Positions 35,521-43,335 of a stretch of DNA of 45,661 nt are shown here, piece after piece (the stretch's first letter is position 1; each line of letters starts with the position of its first letter). The stretch comes from Halobacteriales archaeon QS_8_65_32. GTDB lineage: Archaea; Halobacteriota; Halobacteria; Halobacteriales; Halococcaceae. The stretch lies in NCBI GenBank assembly GCA_003022925.1, contig PXRY01000104.1, forward strand, positions 1 through 45,661. Reading direction: 5' to 3'. The translations under genes and the position numbers were made by a program. The notes below the pieces were generated by a model. The model searched no databases, was not told the DNA's origin, and saw nothing but the letters and a program-made list of their open reading frames with translations.

Positions 35521-36897
35521 TCAGTCGTCCGAGCCGGCGTGCAGCTTGGCTTGCTCGCGGGCGCTCGGGTTCACCGAGGGTTTGAAGGGCACTTCCGACA
35601 CCTTCGCGTAGACCGGCTCGCCGGGTTCTTCGGCGTACTCGTCTGGTACGTGGACTTGGAACTCGGTTTCGACGTCGCCGTTGTAGACCTCGTCGATGTG
35701 CCCGTCGATGTCGAGCTTTTCGGTGGGGACGAACCCGAGCGCGAGGTTCGTTTCGAGTTCGGGGTTGTGCCACGGCGAGGTGACGTAGCCACACTCCTCA
35801 CCGGTCTCGGGATCGGCAATGAGCCAGAAGTCAGGCGCGTAGTCCCGAATCGGCTCGCCGGCGAGTTTCAGGCCGACCATCTTGTGGGTAAAGGGGTACT
35901 CGCCGCTTTCGACCTGCTTTTGTTGCGCTTCGAGCGCTTCCTTGCCGACGTACTCGCCGTCCTTGTCGTCGGGGATCTGGTAGGCCAGATTGACCTGGAA
36001 AGGCGAAGTCTCGTGGTCCATGTCCTGACCCCACGAGAGGATGCCCGCCGCGATCCGGCGGTGATGGGCTGGGGCGACCTGCATTCCGCCGTGGGAGACG
36101 ACCGACTCGTAGACTGGGTCCCAGACGCGTTCGGCGTACTTCGTCGCGTCGCGCACGTAGATCTCGAAGCCCTTCTCGCCGGAAAAGCCGGTCTGGCTCA
36201 CGAGACAGGACACGCCGTCGATTTCGGCTTCCATCAGGCCGTAGTAGGGGATGTCCTTGACTTCCTCGCCCACGACGTCGACCATTACGTTCACCGATTT
36301 CGGTCCCTGGATCTGCATCGGCGCAACGTCGATCTCGTCGATCTCGACGTCGAAGTCGTGGCCGGTGTTCACGCCCTGAATCCACTGCATGAGCGTCGAA
36401 TCCGAGATCGAAAACCAGAACTCGTCTTCGGCGGGGCGCAGGAGAACGGGATCGTTCAGAATGCCGCCGCTTTCGTTACAGAGGATGACGTACTTGCCCT
36501 TCATGACGTCGATCTCGGTCGCGTCGCGGGTAATGACGTAATCGGTCAGGGCTTCTGCGTCGGGACCTTTCACACGAATCTGGCGCTCGACGGCGACATC
36601 CCACAGCGTCACGTCGTTTACCAAGGCGTCGTACTCGGCCATCATTCCGCCGTCTTCGGGATCGACCATCCCCCGGGGGTGATAGATCCGATTGTAGACC
36701 GTTGCGCGCCACGCGCCGTTCTCGACGAAGGACTTGTGGAAGAACGGCGATTTGCGTACGCGGGTCGAGACGAGCATCTCGATGCCCGGGTCGCCGGACT
36801 GGCGGAGGTTTCTCGGGAGGGTGCGGTCGGACTGGTCGACGCTCGGGTGATTCGGGTGGTCGTCGCGCTCGACTTCGGGCGATGGGTTCTCCGACAT
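35521..36897 (-). CDS. THF-dependent methyltransferase/demethylase, GcvT fold, DmdA/LigM-like
   Basis: A 458-residue protein of the aminomethyltransferase fold. Its order of motifs follows the DmdA (dimethylsulfoniopropionate demethylase) and LigM (vanillate O-demethylase) branch more than glycine-cleavage T protein: VRKSPFFHKS, VYNRIYHPRG, LWDVAVERQIRVKGPDA, GILNDPVLLRPAEDEFWFSI, APMQIQGPKSVNVM, SQTGFSGEKGFEIYV, AAGILSWGQDMDHETSPFQV. Members move a methyl group from a methyl-S or methoxy substrate to tetrahydrofolate. MetF- and Fhs-like genes nearby support a C1-donating role. Substrates could be DMSP, dimethylglycine, a methoxy aromatic or another compound. ATG 36897 is preferred because TTTTATG at 36928-36934 on the minus strand lies about 33 nt upstream; the frame is open to 36927. 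Confidence 0.82.
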   Translation of the reverse strand: MSENPSPEVERDDHPNHPSVDQSDRTLPRNLRQSGDPGIEMLVSTRVRKSPFFHKSFVENGAWRATVYNRIYHPRGMVDPEDGGMMAEYDALVNDVTLWDVAVERQIRVKGPDAEALTDYVITRDATEIDVMKGKYVILCNESGGILNDPVLLRPAEDEFWFSISDSTLMQWIQGVNTGHDFDVEIDEIDVAPMQIQGPKSVNVMVDVVGEEVKDIPYYGLMEAEIDGVSCLVSQTGFSGEKGFEIYVRDATKYAERVWDPVYESVVSHGGMQVAPAHHRRIAAGILSWGQDMDHETSPFQVNLAYQIPDDKDGEYVGKEALEAQQKQVESGEYPFTHKMVGLKLAGEPIRDYAPDFWLIADPETGEECGYVTSPWHNPELETNLALGFVPTEKLDIDGHIDEVYNGDVETEFQVHVPDEYAEEPGEPVYAKVSEVPFKPSVNPSAREQAKLHAGSDD

Positions 36898-36927
36898 CTC
36901 GCCCGGAACGATGCTACTAGCGAGCAT

Positions 36928-36934
36928 AAAAGTG
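36928..36934 (-). promoter_or_regulatory. TATA box of the methyltransferase gene
   Basis: TTTTATG on the minus strand; transcription about 26 nt downstream would leave a leader of roughly 8 nt before the ATG at 36897. This shows the gene has its own promoter, independent of metF and fhs. Confidence 0.6.
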
Positions 36935-37130
36935 CGTGTTAAATGGAGGCCGCGGCTAAGTTCTCCCTGGGGCGCGACCGGACGACCGGCCCGCCGTCAC
37001 CGTCGATTCGAGACCCGATCTCCAGCGGGGTCGAGCGTCGAATCGTGTCCGCTGTTCCCCGACCTTCGGTATCGTGGCCCCCGAGCGGCCGGCCGAAAAG
37101 GAAAAACCCACGAGGGGACAACGCCTCCCG

Positions 37131-37586
37131 ATGGTCGATCCGGTGAACCTGAACGTCCCCGGCTTGCCCTATCTCCTCTTCGCAGCCGTGTTCTTCGCCG
37201 TCGTCGCCGTTCTCACCGGAGTGCTCAGTCCGATCGAACTGGCGATTCGGCGTCACGACCGGCCGAACACCGACGGGAACGATGGGAACGGTAAGGACGA
37301 TAGAGACGGTGAGGACGACGGGAACAGCGAGGACGGCGGGGACGACCGAGGGACGGGCCGGTTCCGGGGCGACGAGACGGCGACGCTGCGAACCGGTCGC
37401 CCCACTGGACCCGTCCGGGAAGAGGCGTCGACCGAGTCGGACTCGACGGTCGAACTGAACTCGGCGGCCGAACCGGACTCGACGATGATCTACGAGTGTC
37501 GCCGCTGCGGGACGACGCTCGACGCCGGCGACGAGCGGTGTCCCCGCTGTGAGGTCTCGTCGATCGCCCGCTACGAGATCAGTTGA
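37131..37586 (+). CDS. membrane-anchored zinc-ribbon protein
   Basis: A 151-residue protein. One membrane helix at about 12-34 (LPYLLFAAVFFAVVAVLTGV) is followed by about 80 residues of low-complexity N/D/G/E/R sequence, then a C-terminal zinc ribbon, YECRRCGTTLDAGDERCPRC (two CxxC pairs). The layout, helix then flexible tether then zinc ribbon on the cytoplasmic side, suggests a docking or sensor protein. It lies on the opposite strand between metF and the methyltransferase, so it breaks what might otherwise be one operon. The frame opens at 37074, but homology-like content begins at ATG 37131. Function unknown. Confidence 0.7.
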   Translation: MVDPVNLNVPGLPYLLFAAVFFAVVAVLTGVLSPIELAIRRHDRPNTDGNDGNGKDDRDGEDDGNSEDGGDDRGTGRFRGDETATLRTGRPTGPVREEASTESDSTVELNSAAEPDSTMIYECRRCGTTLDAGDERCPRCEVSSIARYEIS

Positions 37587-37743
37587 GCACGAGCGGGAGA
37601 GGCCGATTTCGAGCGCAGCGGTCGTGCGGTGTGCTATAGATCGCTGTGCCGTCGTGTGCATCCGGTCGTCGAGCACCGAATACGAGGATACTGCCGGCGG
37701 CCAGCGGAGTCCGTCGGGTCGGTGCCCGGCGGCGTTACTGCTC

Positions 37744-38607
37744 TTATTTCCCTAGTTCTTCGTATCGCCAGGACTCGGTATCGGACGACTGGTTGAACGT
37801 GTAGATGTGGACGCCGCGGATGCCGTACTCCGGATCGGTGGCGTAGGGAGCGAGTTCTTCGACGAGCGCGTCGGGGGTGTACTTTCCGCGCGAACCGATC
37901 AACTGGCGGACGAATCCAGTGATACCGGTCGTCTTCCGCAGGAAGTTCACCGAGTCGCCCACACCCACTTTCCGGGAGATCTCGAGCAGTCGCTGGTATT
38001 TCATGACGCCCGGGATGCCGACCTCGACGGGCAAGTCGATCCCCTGCTCGCGGATCTCGCGCACCCATTCGACGACCGCCTCGGGGTCGTAACACAGTTG
38101 GGTGACGATGTAGGTGGCGTACGGTTCTTTCGCCGACATCGCGTCTGCGAGCGTGCGATCGGAGAGGAAGTCGTGGCCCTCGGGGTAGCCCGTGATGCCT
38201 ACCTCCTCGAACTCGTACTCGATGTCGTTGAGCGCGACGAGCAGGTCGTACGCCGACTCGAACTCCCCTGCCGGCTCCTCGCGATCGCCGCCGGGGACGA
38301 AGATATCGGTCACGCCGGCTTCCGTGAGCCGGCGGGCGATCTCCTCCAAGTGAGCTTCGTCGCGCACGTACCGGGCGGCGATGTGGGGTACCATCGCAAA
38401 GCCCTGCTCCGCACCCCGTTCGGTCCACTCGACCGTCGCGTCGAGGCCGAGTTGTGGGGAGGTCGTCACGGCGATCGCCGCGCCGTCCGGTAGGTACTCC
38501 AGTTGCTCGCCGAAGCTATCGAACGGCATCAGTTCGAAGCGCGGTTCGCCGAGCAGGGTCGATACGCTATCGGTCGTCCGGGTCGTCTGTGATGTGTCGA
38601 GTGACAT
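37744..38607 (-). CDS. metF: methylenetetrahydrofolate reductase-like protein
   Basis: A 287-residue flavin TIM-barrel protein interconverting 5-methyl- and 5,10-methylene-THF. Matches to MetF are RFELMPF (place of the conserved Glu), AMVPHIAARYV, DIFVPGGDREEPAGEFESAY, EEVGITGYPEGHDF, YIVTQLCYDPEAVVEWV and LPVEVGIPGVMKYQRLLEIS. Placed next to a DmdA/LigM-like demethylase, it would most sensibly oxidise methyl-THF; methionine synthesis is the other possibility. It lies downstream of fhs on the same strand with a 145-nt gap of short GGTGTC-like repeats and no obvious TATA box, so co-transcription with fhs is likely but not shown. The gap to the next gene (37587-37743) shows nothing. Confidence 0.88.
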   Translation of the reverse strand: MSLDTSQTTRTTDSVSTLLGEPRFELMPFDSFGEQLEYLPDGAAIAVTTSPQLGLDATVEWTERGAEQGFAMVPHIAARYVRDEAHLEEIARRLTEAGVTDIFVPGGDREEPAGEFESAYDLLVALNDIEYEFEEVGITGYPEGHDFLSDRTLADAMSAKEPYATYIVTQLCYDPEAVVEWVREIREQGIDLPVEVGIPGVMKYQRLLEISRKVGVGDSVNFLRKTTGITGFVRQLIGSRGKYTPDALVEELAPYATDPEYGIRGVHIYTFNQSSDTESWRYEELGK

Positions 38608-38675
38608 TGGTTCGCTCTACGGGTCCGGGATCCTTCACGGTGTCGCGGCCCGGGGTCCGCGGTTCGTCGGTCGAT

Positions 38676-38740
38676 GTCGGTGATTCGTCGGTCGGTGTCG
38701 GTAGCGGTGGTGTCGGTGGTGTCGGTGGTGGTAGCGACAG
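38676..38740. repeat. short GGTGTCGGT-type tandem words between fhs and metF
   Basis: About 65 nt made of repeated GGTGTCGGT and GGTAGCG words with imperfect period 9-12. It has no coding potential and no stem. It could be a simple-sequence expansion; a role in mRNA is speculative. Confidence 0.45.
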
Positions 38741-38752
38741 TTCGCGAACTAT

Positions 38753-40471
38753 TCAGAACAGTCCCGAGACCGTTCCATCGTCGTCGATGTCCATGCCGGC
38801 GGCGGCGGGCTCTTCGGGGAGACCCGGCAGCGTCAGCACGTCGCTCGTGAGTGCGACGAGGAAACCCGCCCCGGCGGAGGGATAGATCTCCTTGATTTCG
38901 AGATCCCAGTCGGTCGGCGCGCCCTTCTTCGCGGCGTCGTCGCTGAGCGAGTGGAAGGTTTTGGACATGACGATCGGCACGTCGTCGTACCCTAACCGGT
39001 TCATCCGCTCGATGTCGTCGCGCGCGCCGCTCTGGAACGCGACGGATTCCGCACCGTAGATCTCGGTGCCGATCGTCTCGATCTTCGACTCGATCGACTC
39101 GTCCACGTCGTACAGCGGTTCGAAGGGCTCGTCGTTTTCCTCGATCGAATCGACGAGCTTCCGGGCGAGGTCCGCGCCGCCCGCGCCGCCCTCCTCGAAG
39201 ACGGTCGATTCGGCGGCTTCGATGCCCAGATCCTCGCGACAGTGCGAGAGCACGGCCTCTACCTCCCGGTCGCTGTCGCCCGGGAAGCGGTTGAGCGCCA
39301 CCACAACGGGGACGCCGAAGCTCCGGAGGTTCCGGACGTGTTTGTCGAGGTTCGCGAAACCCGCCTCGACCGCGTTGACGTCCTCGTCGTCGAGCGCGTC
39401 GAGATCGGCCGGCCACATGTCCTGGCCGTGATATTTGAGCGCCCGCACGCTCGCGACTAAGGTGACGGCAGCGGGTTCCATATCGCCGAGGCGACAGACC
39501 ACGTTCATGAACTTCTCCGCGCCGAGATCGGAGCCGAAGCCGGCTTCAGTAACTAAGTAATCGGCGAGTTTGCGGGCGACGTCGTCGGCGATCAGCGAAT
39601 TGGTGCCGTGGGCGATGTTCGCGAACGGTCCCCCGTGGACGAACGTTGGGGTCCCCTCGATCGTCTGGACGACGTTCGGCTTCAGGGCGTCTTTGAGCAG
39701 AATGGCGACCGCGCCGGTCGCCCCGACGTCGTCCGCGGTAACGGGGTCGCCGTCCTCGTCGTAGGCGACGATGATCCGGGCAACGCGTTCTTTGAGGTCG
39801 GCGAGGTCCTCGGCGAGACAGAGCACGGCCATCAGCTCCGAGGCAGCGGTGAGGATGAAGCCGTCCTCGCGGGGCACCCCCGTCACGTCGCCGCCGAGGC
39901 CGATCACCGTCTCGCGCAGCACGCGATCGTTCATGTCGATCGCGCGGGGCCACCGGACCCAGTTGACCGCGATATCGAGGTCGTTGCCCTGTTTGATGTG
40001 GTTATCGACCATCGCCGAGATCAGATTGTGCGCGGAGGTGAGCGCGTGTAAGTCCCCTGTAAAGTGCAGGTTGATGTCCTCCATCGGCAGGACCTGGGAG
40101 TAGCCGCCGCCCGCCGCGCCGCCCTTGACGCCGAAGACTGGGCCCAGCGAGGGTTCGCGGATCGCCGCGAGCGCGGACTCGCCGACGTGGGCGAACGCCT
40201 GGCTCAATCCGACCGTCGTGACCGTCTTGCCCTCGCCCATCGGGGTCGGGGTCATTCCGGTAACGAGGATTACCTTTCCGTTCTCGCGATCGGATTCGCG
40301 AACACGCTCGATGGCGTCGAAGGTCAGCTTCGCCTTGTCGTCGCCGTGCAGTTCGAGGTCGTCGGCCGTGAGGCCGATTCCCTCGACGACGTCGGTGATG
40401 TGAGATTTATCGACCTGCTGGGCGATCTCGTAATCGGTCGGGAACGAATCGGTCTCTTCGGTAGATGCCAT
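38753..40471 (-). CDS. fhs: formate--tetrahydrofolate ligase
   Basis: A 572-residue ATP enzyme joining formate and THF into 10-formyl-THF, or running in reverse to release formate and ATP. The phosphate loop is TPTPMGEGKT at about 74-83. Also visible are REPSLGPVFGVKGGAAGGGY, INLHFTGDLHALTSAHNLIS, NWVRWPRAIDMNDR and KYHGQDMWPADLDALDDE. All are standard for the family. ATG 40471 is chosen; a GTG at 40489 adds six residues. A TATA-like GGATAAAAA on the minus strand near 40525-40535 would leave a leader of about 35 nt containing GGTGGAAGG, a weak Shine-Dalgarno sequence. With MetF and the demethylase it could carry methyl carbons to formate with ATP gain. Confidence 0.95.
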   Translation of the reverse strand: MASTEETDSFPTDYEIAQQVDKSHITDVVEGIGLTADDLELHGDDKAKLTFDAIERVRESDRENGKVILVTGMTPTPMGEGKTVTTVGLSQAFAHVGESALAAIREPSLGPVFGVKGGAAGGGYSQVLPMEDINLHFTGDLHALTSAHNLISAMVDNHIKQGNDLDIAVNWVRWPRAIDMNDRVLRETVIGLGGDVTGVPREDGFILTAASELMAVLCLAEDLADLKERVARIIVAYDEDGDPVTADDVGATGAVAILLKDALKPNVVQTIEGTPTFVHGGPFANIAHGTNSLIADDVARKLADYLVTEAGFGSDLGAEKFMNVVCRLGDMEPAAVTLVASVRALKYHGQDMWPADLDALDDEDVNAVEAGFANLDKHVRNLRSFGVPVVVALNRFPGDSDREVEAVLSHCREDLGIEAAESTVFEEGGAGGADLARKLVDSIEENDEPFEPLYDVDESIESKIETIGTEIYGAESVAFQSGARDDIERMNRLGYDDVPIVMSKTFHSLSDDAAKKGAPTDWDLEIKEIYPSAGAGFLVALTSDVLTLPGLPEEPAAAGMDIDDDGTVSGLF

Positions 40472-40666
40472 GTTATGCCGTCCTTCCACCGAGTTCTTCT
40501 TGAAGCTTCGTGTGACCTGCGGGCCGGGTTTTTATCCGACCCCGCGACCGGCGTCGGGGAACCCGCGAACTGGCCCTACGGGATCGATCCGGCAACCAGC
40601 CGCCGCAGGGGTTAGGTCGGGATCGGCCCGAACGGATACCGGGGCGGCGCGAGGGCGGGCCGAACG

Positions 40667-40689
40667 CCGCTGTGGTATCGCCACAGCGG
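40667..40689. terminator. perfect 9-bp hairpin downstream of the HTH_10 gene (gap 40472-40813)
   Basis: CCGCTGTGG and CCACAGCGG are exact reverse complements around a 5-nt loop (TATCG). It lies 125 nt after the HTH_10 stop on the minus strand and about 200 nt before fhs. It may end the regulator transcript or be a protein site; no T-run follows it, so the terminator label is tentative. Confidence 0.35.
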
Positions 40690-40713
40690 TATCGAGATGA
40701 GGCCGGAGGTCGT

Positions 40714-40779
40714 GAGGTAGCGGCAAACCGCCGTCGAGGTAGCGGTGAATAGCCGTTTAGGTAACGGTGAATCATCGTC
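40714..40779. repeat. three 22-bp direct repeats upstream of fhs
   Basis: Units begin at 40714, 40736 and 40758 with exact 22-nt phasing. The shared core is GAGGTAGCGGTGAA, with variants TAGGTAACGG in unit 3 and CAAACCG in unit 1. Phasing close to two helical turns is typical of arrays bound cooperatively by a regulator on one face. The neighbouring HTH_10 gene and fhs make this a candidate control region, though it is about 240 nt from the fhs start. The rest of the gap shows the hairpin at 40667-40689 and the presumed fhs promoter. Confidence 0.45.
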
Positions 40780-40813
40780 GAGACGGTGCGTCCGGCGTCG
40801 GCGCGGCCGTCAA

Positions 40814-41479
40814 TCAGCGGTCGTCGTCGTTCTCCCTATCAGCGAGCGTCGTCTCGATGAGCTTCGACATGCCGCGGCGGATCCGCCCGCCGGCCGCCGT
40901 CGAGGAGATGCCGAGCAGGTCGGCGACCTCCTGTTGGGAGGTCTCGCGCGGTTCTTCGAAGTAGCCTTCCTCGAAGGCCGTGAGAAGCGCCTCGCGCTGG
41001 GCCTCGGTCAGGCCCGTCGCCCCCTCCGATTCCCAGGCCCCCTGTCGGTAGAGGCGTTCGAGCTCGAAGGCCATCCCCCGGTCCTCACAGTACGCCCACA
41101 GGTCCGCGAGCGCCTCGCGATCGGGGAGCTGGAGGCGGACGACCCACCCGCCGTCGCGGCTCCGCGCTTCTAACATGAGGCCGCCGACCCGCGCGACCGT
41201 CGGCGAAAGGAGTTCGGTCTCGGCGGTATGGCGCAGCCGGTAGACCCGATCGGTCTCCGATTCGATCACCAGCGAGGACTCCTCGACGGTGGGATCGGTT
41301 TCGAGCGCGGATTCGAACGCGGCGAAATCGCCGTCGCGGACTCGAAAGAAAAACAGGCCCGTCTCCGGGTCGGTCGCCGAGTGGGGAACGACACGGATCG
41401 TCACCGCCGAGACGTTCTCGATGGTTCGGGTAAGCGCCAGGTCCGGGTGGCAGATGTACGCGTCGACGATCAGGCCCAC
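40814..41479 (-). CDS. HTH_10 (Bat-type) transcriptional regulator
   Basis: A 221-residue regulator of the bacterio-opsin-activator-like family. Its N-terminal sensor-like half begins MGLIVDAYICHPDLALTRTI (GTG start). The C-terminal HTH_10 reads GLTEAQREALLTAFEEGYFE, then TSQQEVADLLGISSTAAGGRIRRGMSKL. The frame is open to 41890, but that extension is low-quality and lacks homology. A TATA-like GGGTATATGAC at 41557-41567 on the minus strand, with a GGGGTGGG stretch before the GTG, supports a short leader. It is the first gene upstream of fhs on the same strand and may control the C1 genes; this is inferred from position only. Confidence 0.82.
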   Translation of the reverse strand: MGLIVDAYICHPDLALTRTIENVSAVTIRVVPHSATDPETGLFFFRVRDGDFAAFESALETDPTVEESSLVIESETDRVYRLRHTAETELLSPTVARVGGLMLEARSRDGGWVVRLQLPDREALADLWAYCEDRGMAFELERLYRQGAWESEGATGLTEAQREALLTAFEEGYFEEPRETSQQEVADLLGISSTAAGGRIRRGMSKLIETTLADRENDDDR

Positions 41480-41556
41480 TACCGCCCACCCCGACCGCTG
41501 TCGTCCGGCCGCTCGCTCGCGCTTCGATCGTTCGATCCCGACCGCGCCACCGACGT

Positions 41557-41567
41557 CATATACCCTA
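41557..41567 (-). promoter_or_regulatory. TATA box of the HTH_10 gene (gap 41480-42043)
   Basis: GGGTATATGAC on the minus strand is the only clear AT-rich box upstream of 41479. Transcription would begin near 41537, leaving a leader of about 57 nt. The rest of the 560-nt gap has no gene that I can support; ACTCCACCGACGGGAGT near 41919 is a weak hairpin. Confidence 0.45.
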
Positions 41568-42043
41568 CAGGACAGCCCCTCGGTCTTGTATGTATGCACT
41601 TCGGGTAGGAGGCACAGTTCGGACGCTCCGAGGAAGGGGCGGGGGAAGAAGGAGCCGACGAGACCGCCTCGGAAGCCCCCACTCGGCGGCTGCGACTCGC
41701 CGTCGTTCGAGAGACACGAAGCGCCCCCTCGAACCGTGCACCCCGGTCGCATTACTCGCCCGGCGAACGGTACGGACGTGAGCCGACCGCGAGGTAGGCG
41801 GAGTCGCCACGCGCTTAGCCCTCTCCGGCCGTTTAGCCTCTTCGGACCCCCCTTATGATTCCACCCGAAAAGGGCTCCGTTGGCATCCATAAACCTCCAC
41901 CGGCCGAGGCGAACGCTACTCCACCGACGGGAGTGCTTACGTTGACATAGGTACGTATCACACGATCATTCGCAAAGACAGGAAAACGGACGCCGAACCC
42001 AACGCGGAGGGACCTGCTGCGAGCGCCGGGTTCGTAATCCTCG

Positions 42044-42244
42044 GTCGTCGAGGAGGTCTTCGCCAATATCCGGACGGTGAACGAACTCGGGACGACGATC
42101 CTCATGGTCGAACAGAACGCCCGCGAGGGCCTCGGTATCGCCGATCGGGGGTACGTCCTCGATCAGGGGACCGTCGAGCACGAAGGCGACGCTACGAACC
42201 TGCTCGACGACCCGGAGGTCTCGCGGCTCTACCTCGGCGGATAA
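42044..42244 (+). pseudogene. livF: 3' fragment of a livF-type ABC transporter ATPase gene
   Basis: The frame from 42044 to the TAA at 42242-42244 translates as VVEEVFANIRTVNELGTTIL, MVEQNAREGLGIADRGYVLD and QGTVEHEGDATNLLDDPEVS, ending RLYLGG. This is the C-terminal quarter of the branched-chain amino acid ABC transporter ATPase LivF, from after Walker B, with the H-loop region replaced by VEQNAREG as in that family. A stop codon at 42035-42037 precedes it, and the rest of the ATPase (Walker A, signature) is absent, as are the other liv genes. It is a remnant left by deletion or transfer. Nothing is seen in 42245-42433. Confidence 0.85.
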
Positions 42245-42433
42245 CTCGTCTCGGCGAGCGACCCGCTCGGAAGAGTAGGCGGTATCGACGAAAGCGAAGG
42301 AGCAGAGTTCAGTCGTCAGAAGGGGAGCAGCGACACTTTGACTCCGAACGTAGCCGATCAGGGAGCCGAGGAGTGACCGGACTTCGACCGTGTAGCCGAT
42401 GCGGCCGGAGTCAGGGTAACTACGGTCGTGCAA

Positions 42434-42907
42434 TTACTCCTCATCTTCGTCCTCGTCCTCTGCGTCCCCTTCGACGTCGCCGCCGTCGGCTGCGGCGGCC
42501 TCGGTAGCCTTCGCGGCGTCGGCGGCGTCGTCGAGCGCGCCCCTGAGTCCGGGGAGCGTGCTCGTCAGGTCGCCTACCTTCTCGCGCGCGGCGACGACGT
42601 CCTCGATGATCTCCTCGAGGGACTCGATTTCCTCCTGTAAGTCCTCGGCGTCCTCGAAGGCGTCGGCGCGTTCGCCCATAGTGTACCACTTCTTCGCGTC
42701 CCGGAGGTGGGCTTCGGCGTCGCCGACGTCGAGCGCCTGGTTGAGGCCGTTGAGCACACCTAAGGTATTGTCGGCCTCTACCTCCCAGACGGCCTCGGCC
42801 GCCGGCAGGGCCTCGCGAACGGCGTCCAAGTGGTTCTCGACATCGCCGCGGACCTCGCTTGCGGCCTCGCCGAACAGCTCGTCGGTATCGAACGTCGCCT
42901 GGCTCAT
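42434..42907 (-). CDS. DUF5790-type helical protein
   Basis: A 157-residue, nearly all-helical acidic protein. It starts MSQATFDTDELFGEAASEVR and has NTLGVLNGLNQALDVGDAEA, LRDAKKWYTMGERADAFED and a coiled-coil segment EIESLEEIIEDVVAAREKVG, then an A/D/E-rich tail. This pattern matches a conserved haloarchaeal family I recall as DUF5790; its function is not known. A TATA element on the minus strand (GGCTTTATG, 42931-42939) is about 28 nt before the ATG, so the message is leaderless. Confidence 0.82.
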   Translation of the reverse strand: MSQATFDTDELFGEAASEVRGDVENHLDAVREALPAAEAVWEVEADNTLGVLNGLNQALDVGDAEAHLRDAKKWYTMGERADAFEDAEDLQEEIESLEEIIEDVVAAREKVGDLTSTLPGLRGALDDAADAAKATEAAAADGGDVEGDAEDEDEDEE

Positions 42908-42930
42908 GGTAGAAACTGACGCGGAGAGCG

Positions 42931-42939
42931 CATAAAGCC
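42931..42939 (-). promoter_or_regulatory. TATA box of the DUF5790-type gene (gap 42908-43335)
   Basis: GGCTTTATG on the minus strand, about 28 nt from the ATG at 42907. In the rest of the 428-nt gap, no TATA box at leaderless spacing and no clear Shine-Dalgarno sequence precedes the next gene. A frame open from 43207 leads into it but is unlike real protein. Confidence 0.55.
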
Positions 42940-43335
42940 ATGCCCGAAAGTGAAAGTGAAATTGACCGTCAGTTGGCGGCTCGAACCCGATCGTGCCCGT
43001 TCAGTCCCGCAGTTCGTGACGGCCGTGACCCGTCGGTCGGAGCGGCCGCCGTGCTCCGGGAACGAAAAAGCAAAAATTGCTGGTAACAGTGACGTACGCG
43101 CTGCGATCGGCGTCGCCTGAATCGCGGCGCGGTCCCTCTCGGTGACCGAACGGATACGAACTCTCTTTGTCGGCTCTCGACGCCGAGTCATCTGTCGAGA
43201 CGGGCCGTGCCGTCTACTGTTGGGAAGCGAACCAGCCCGTCGGTTCTCCGATTCCAGTCGAAAAGAGCGTCACGTGCGGCGGCGAGAGTCTCCGGAACCG
43301 GATCGGACTCCAATCGGGGTGCTGTACGGAAACCC

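Noticed and set aside
35539-36942. A 467-codon plus-strand frame opposite the DmdA/LigM-like gene
   Set aside because: It is an antisense shadow. The minus strand carries continuous family motifs and a TATA box at the right distance.
41480-41890. N-terminal extension of the HTH_10 frame
   Set aside because: Arg/Gly/Ser-rich sequence without the sensor-domain pattern. It contains the TATA box at 41557-41567 and is therefore upstream DNA.
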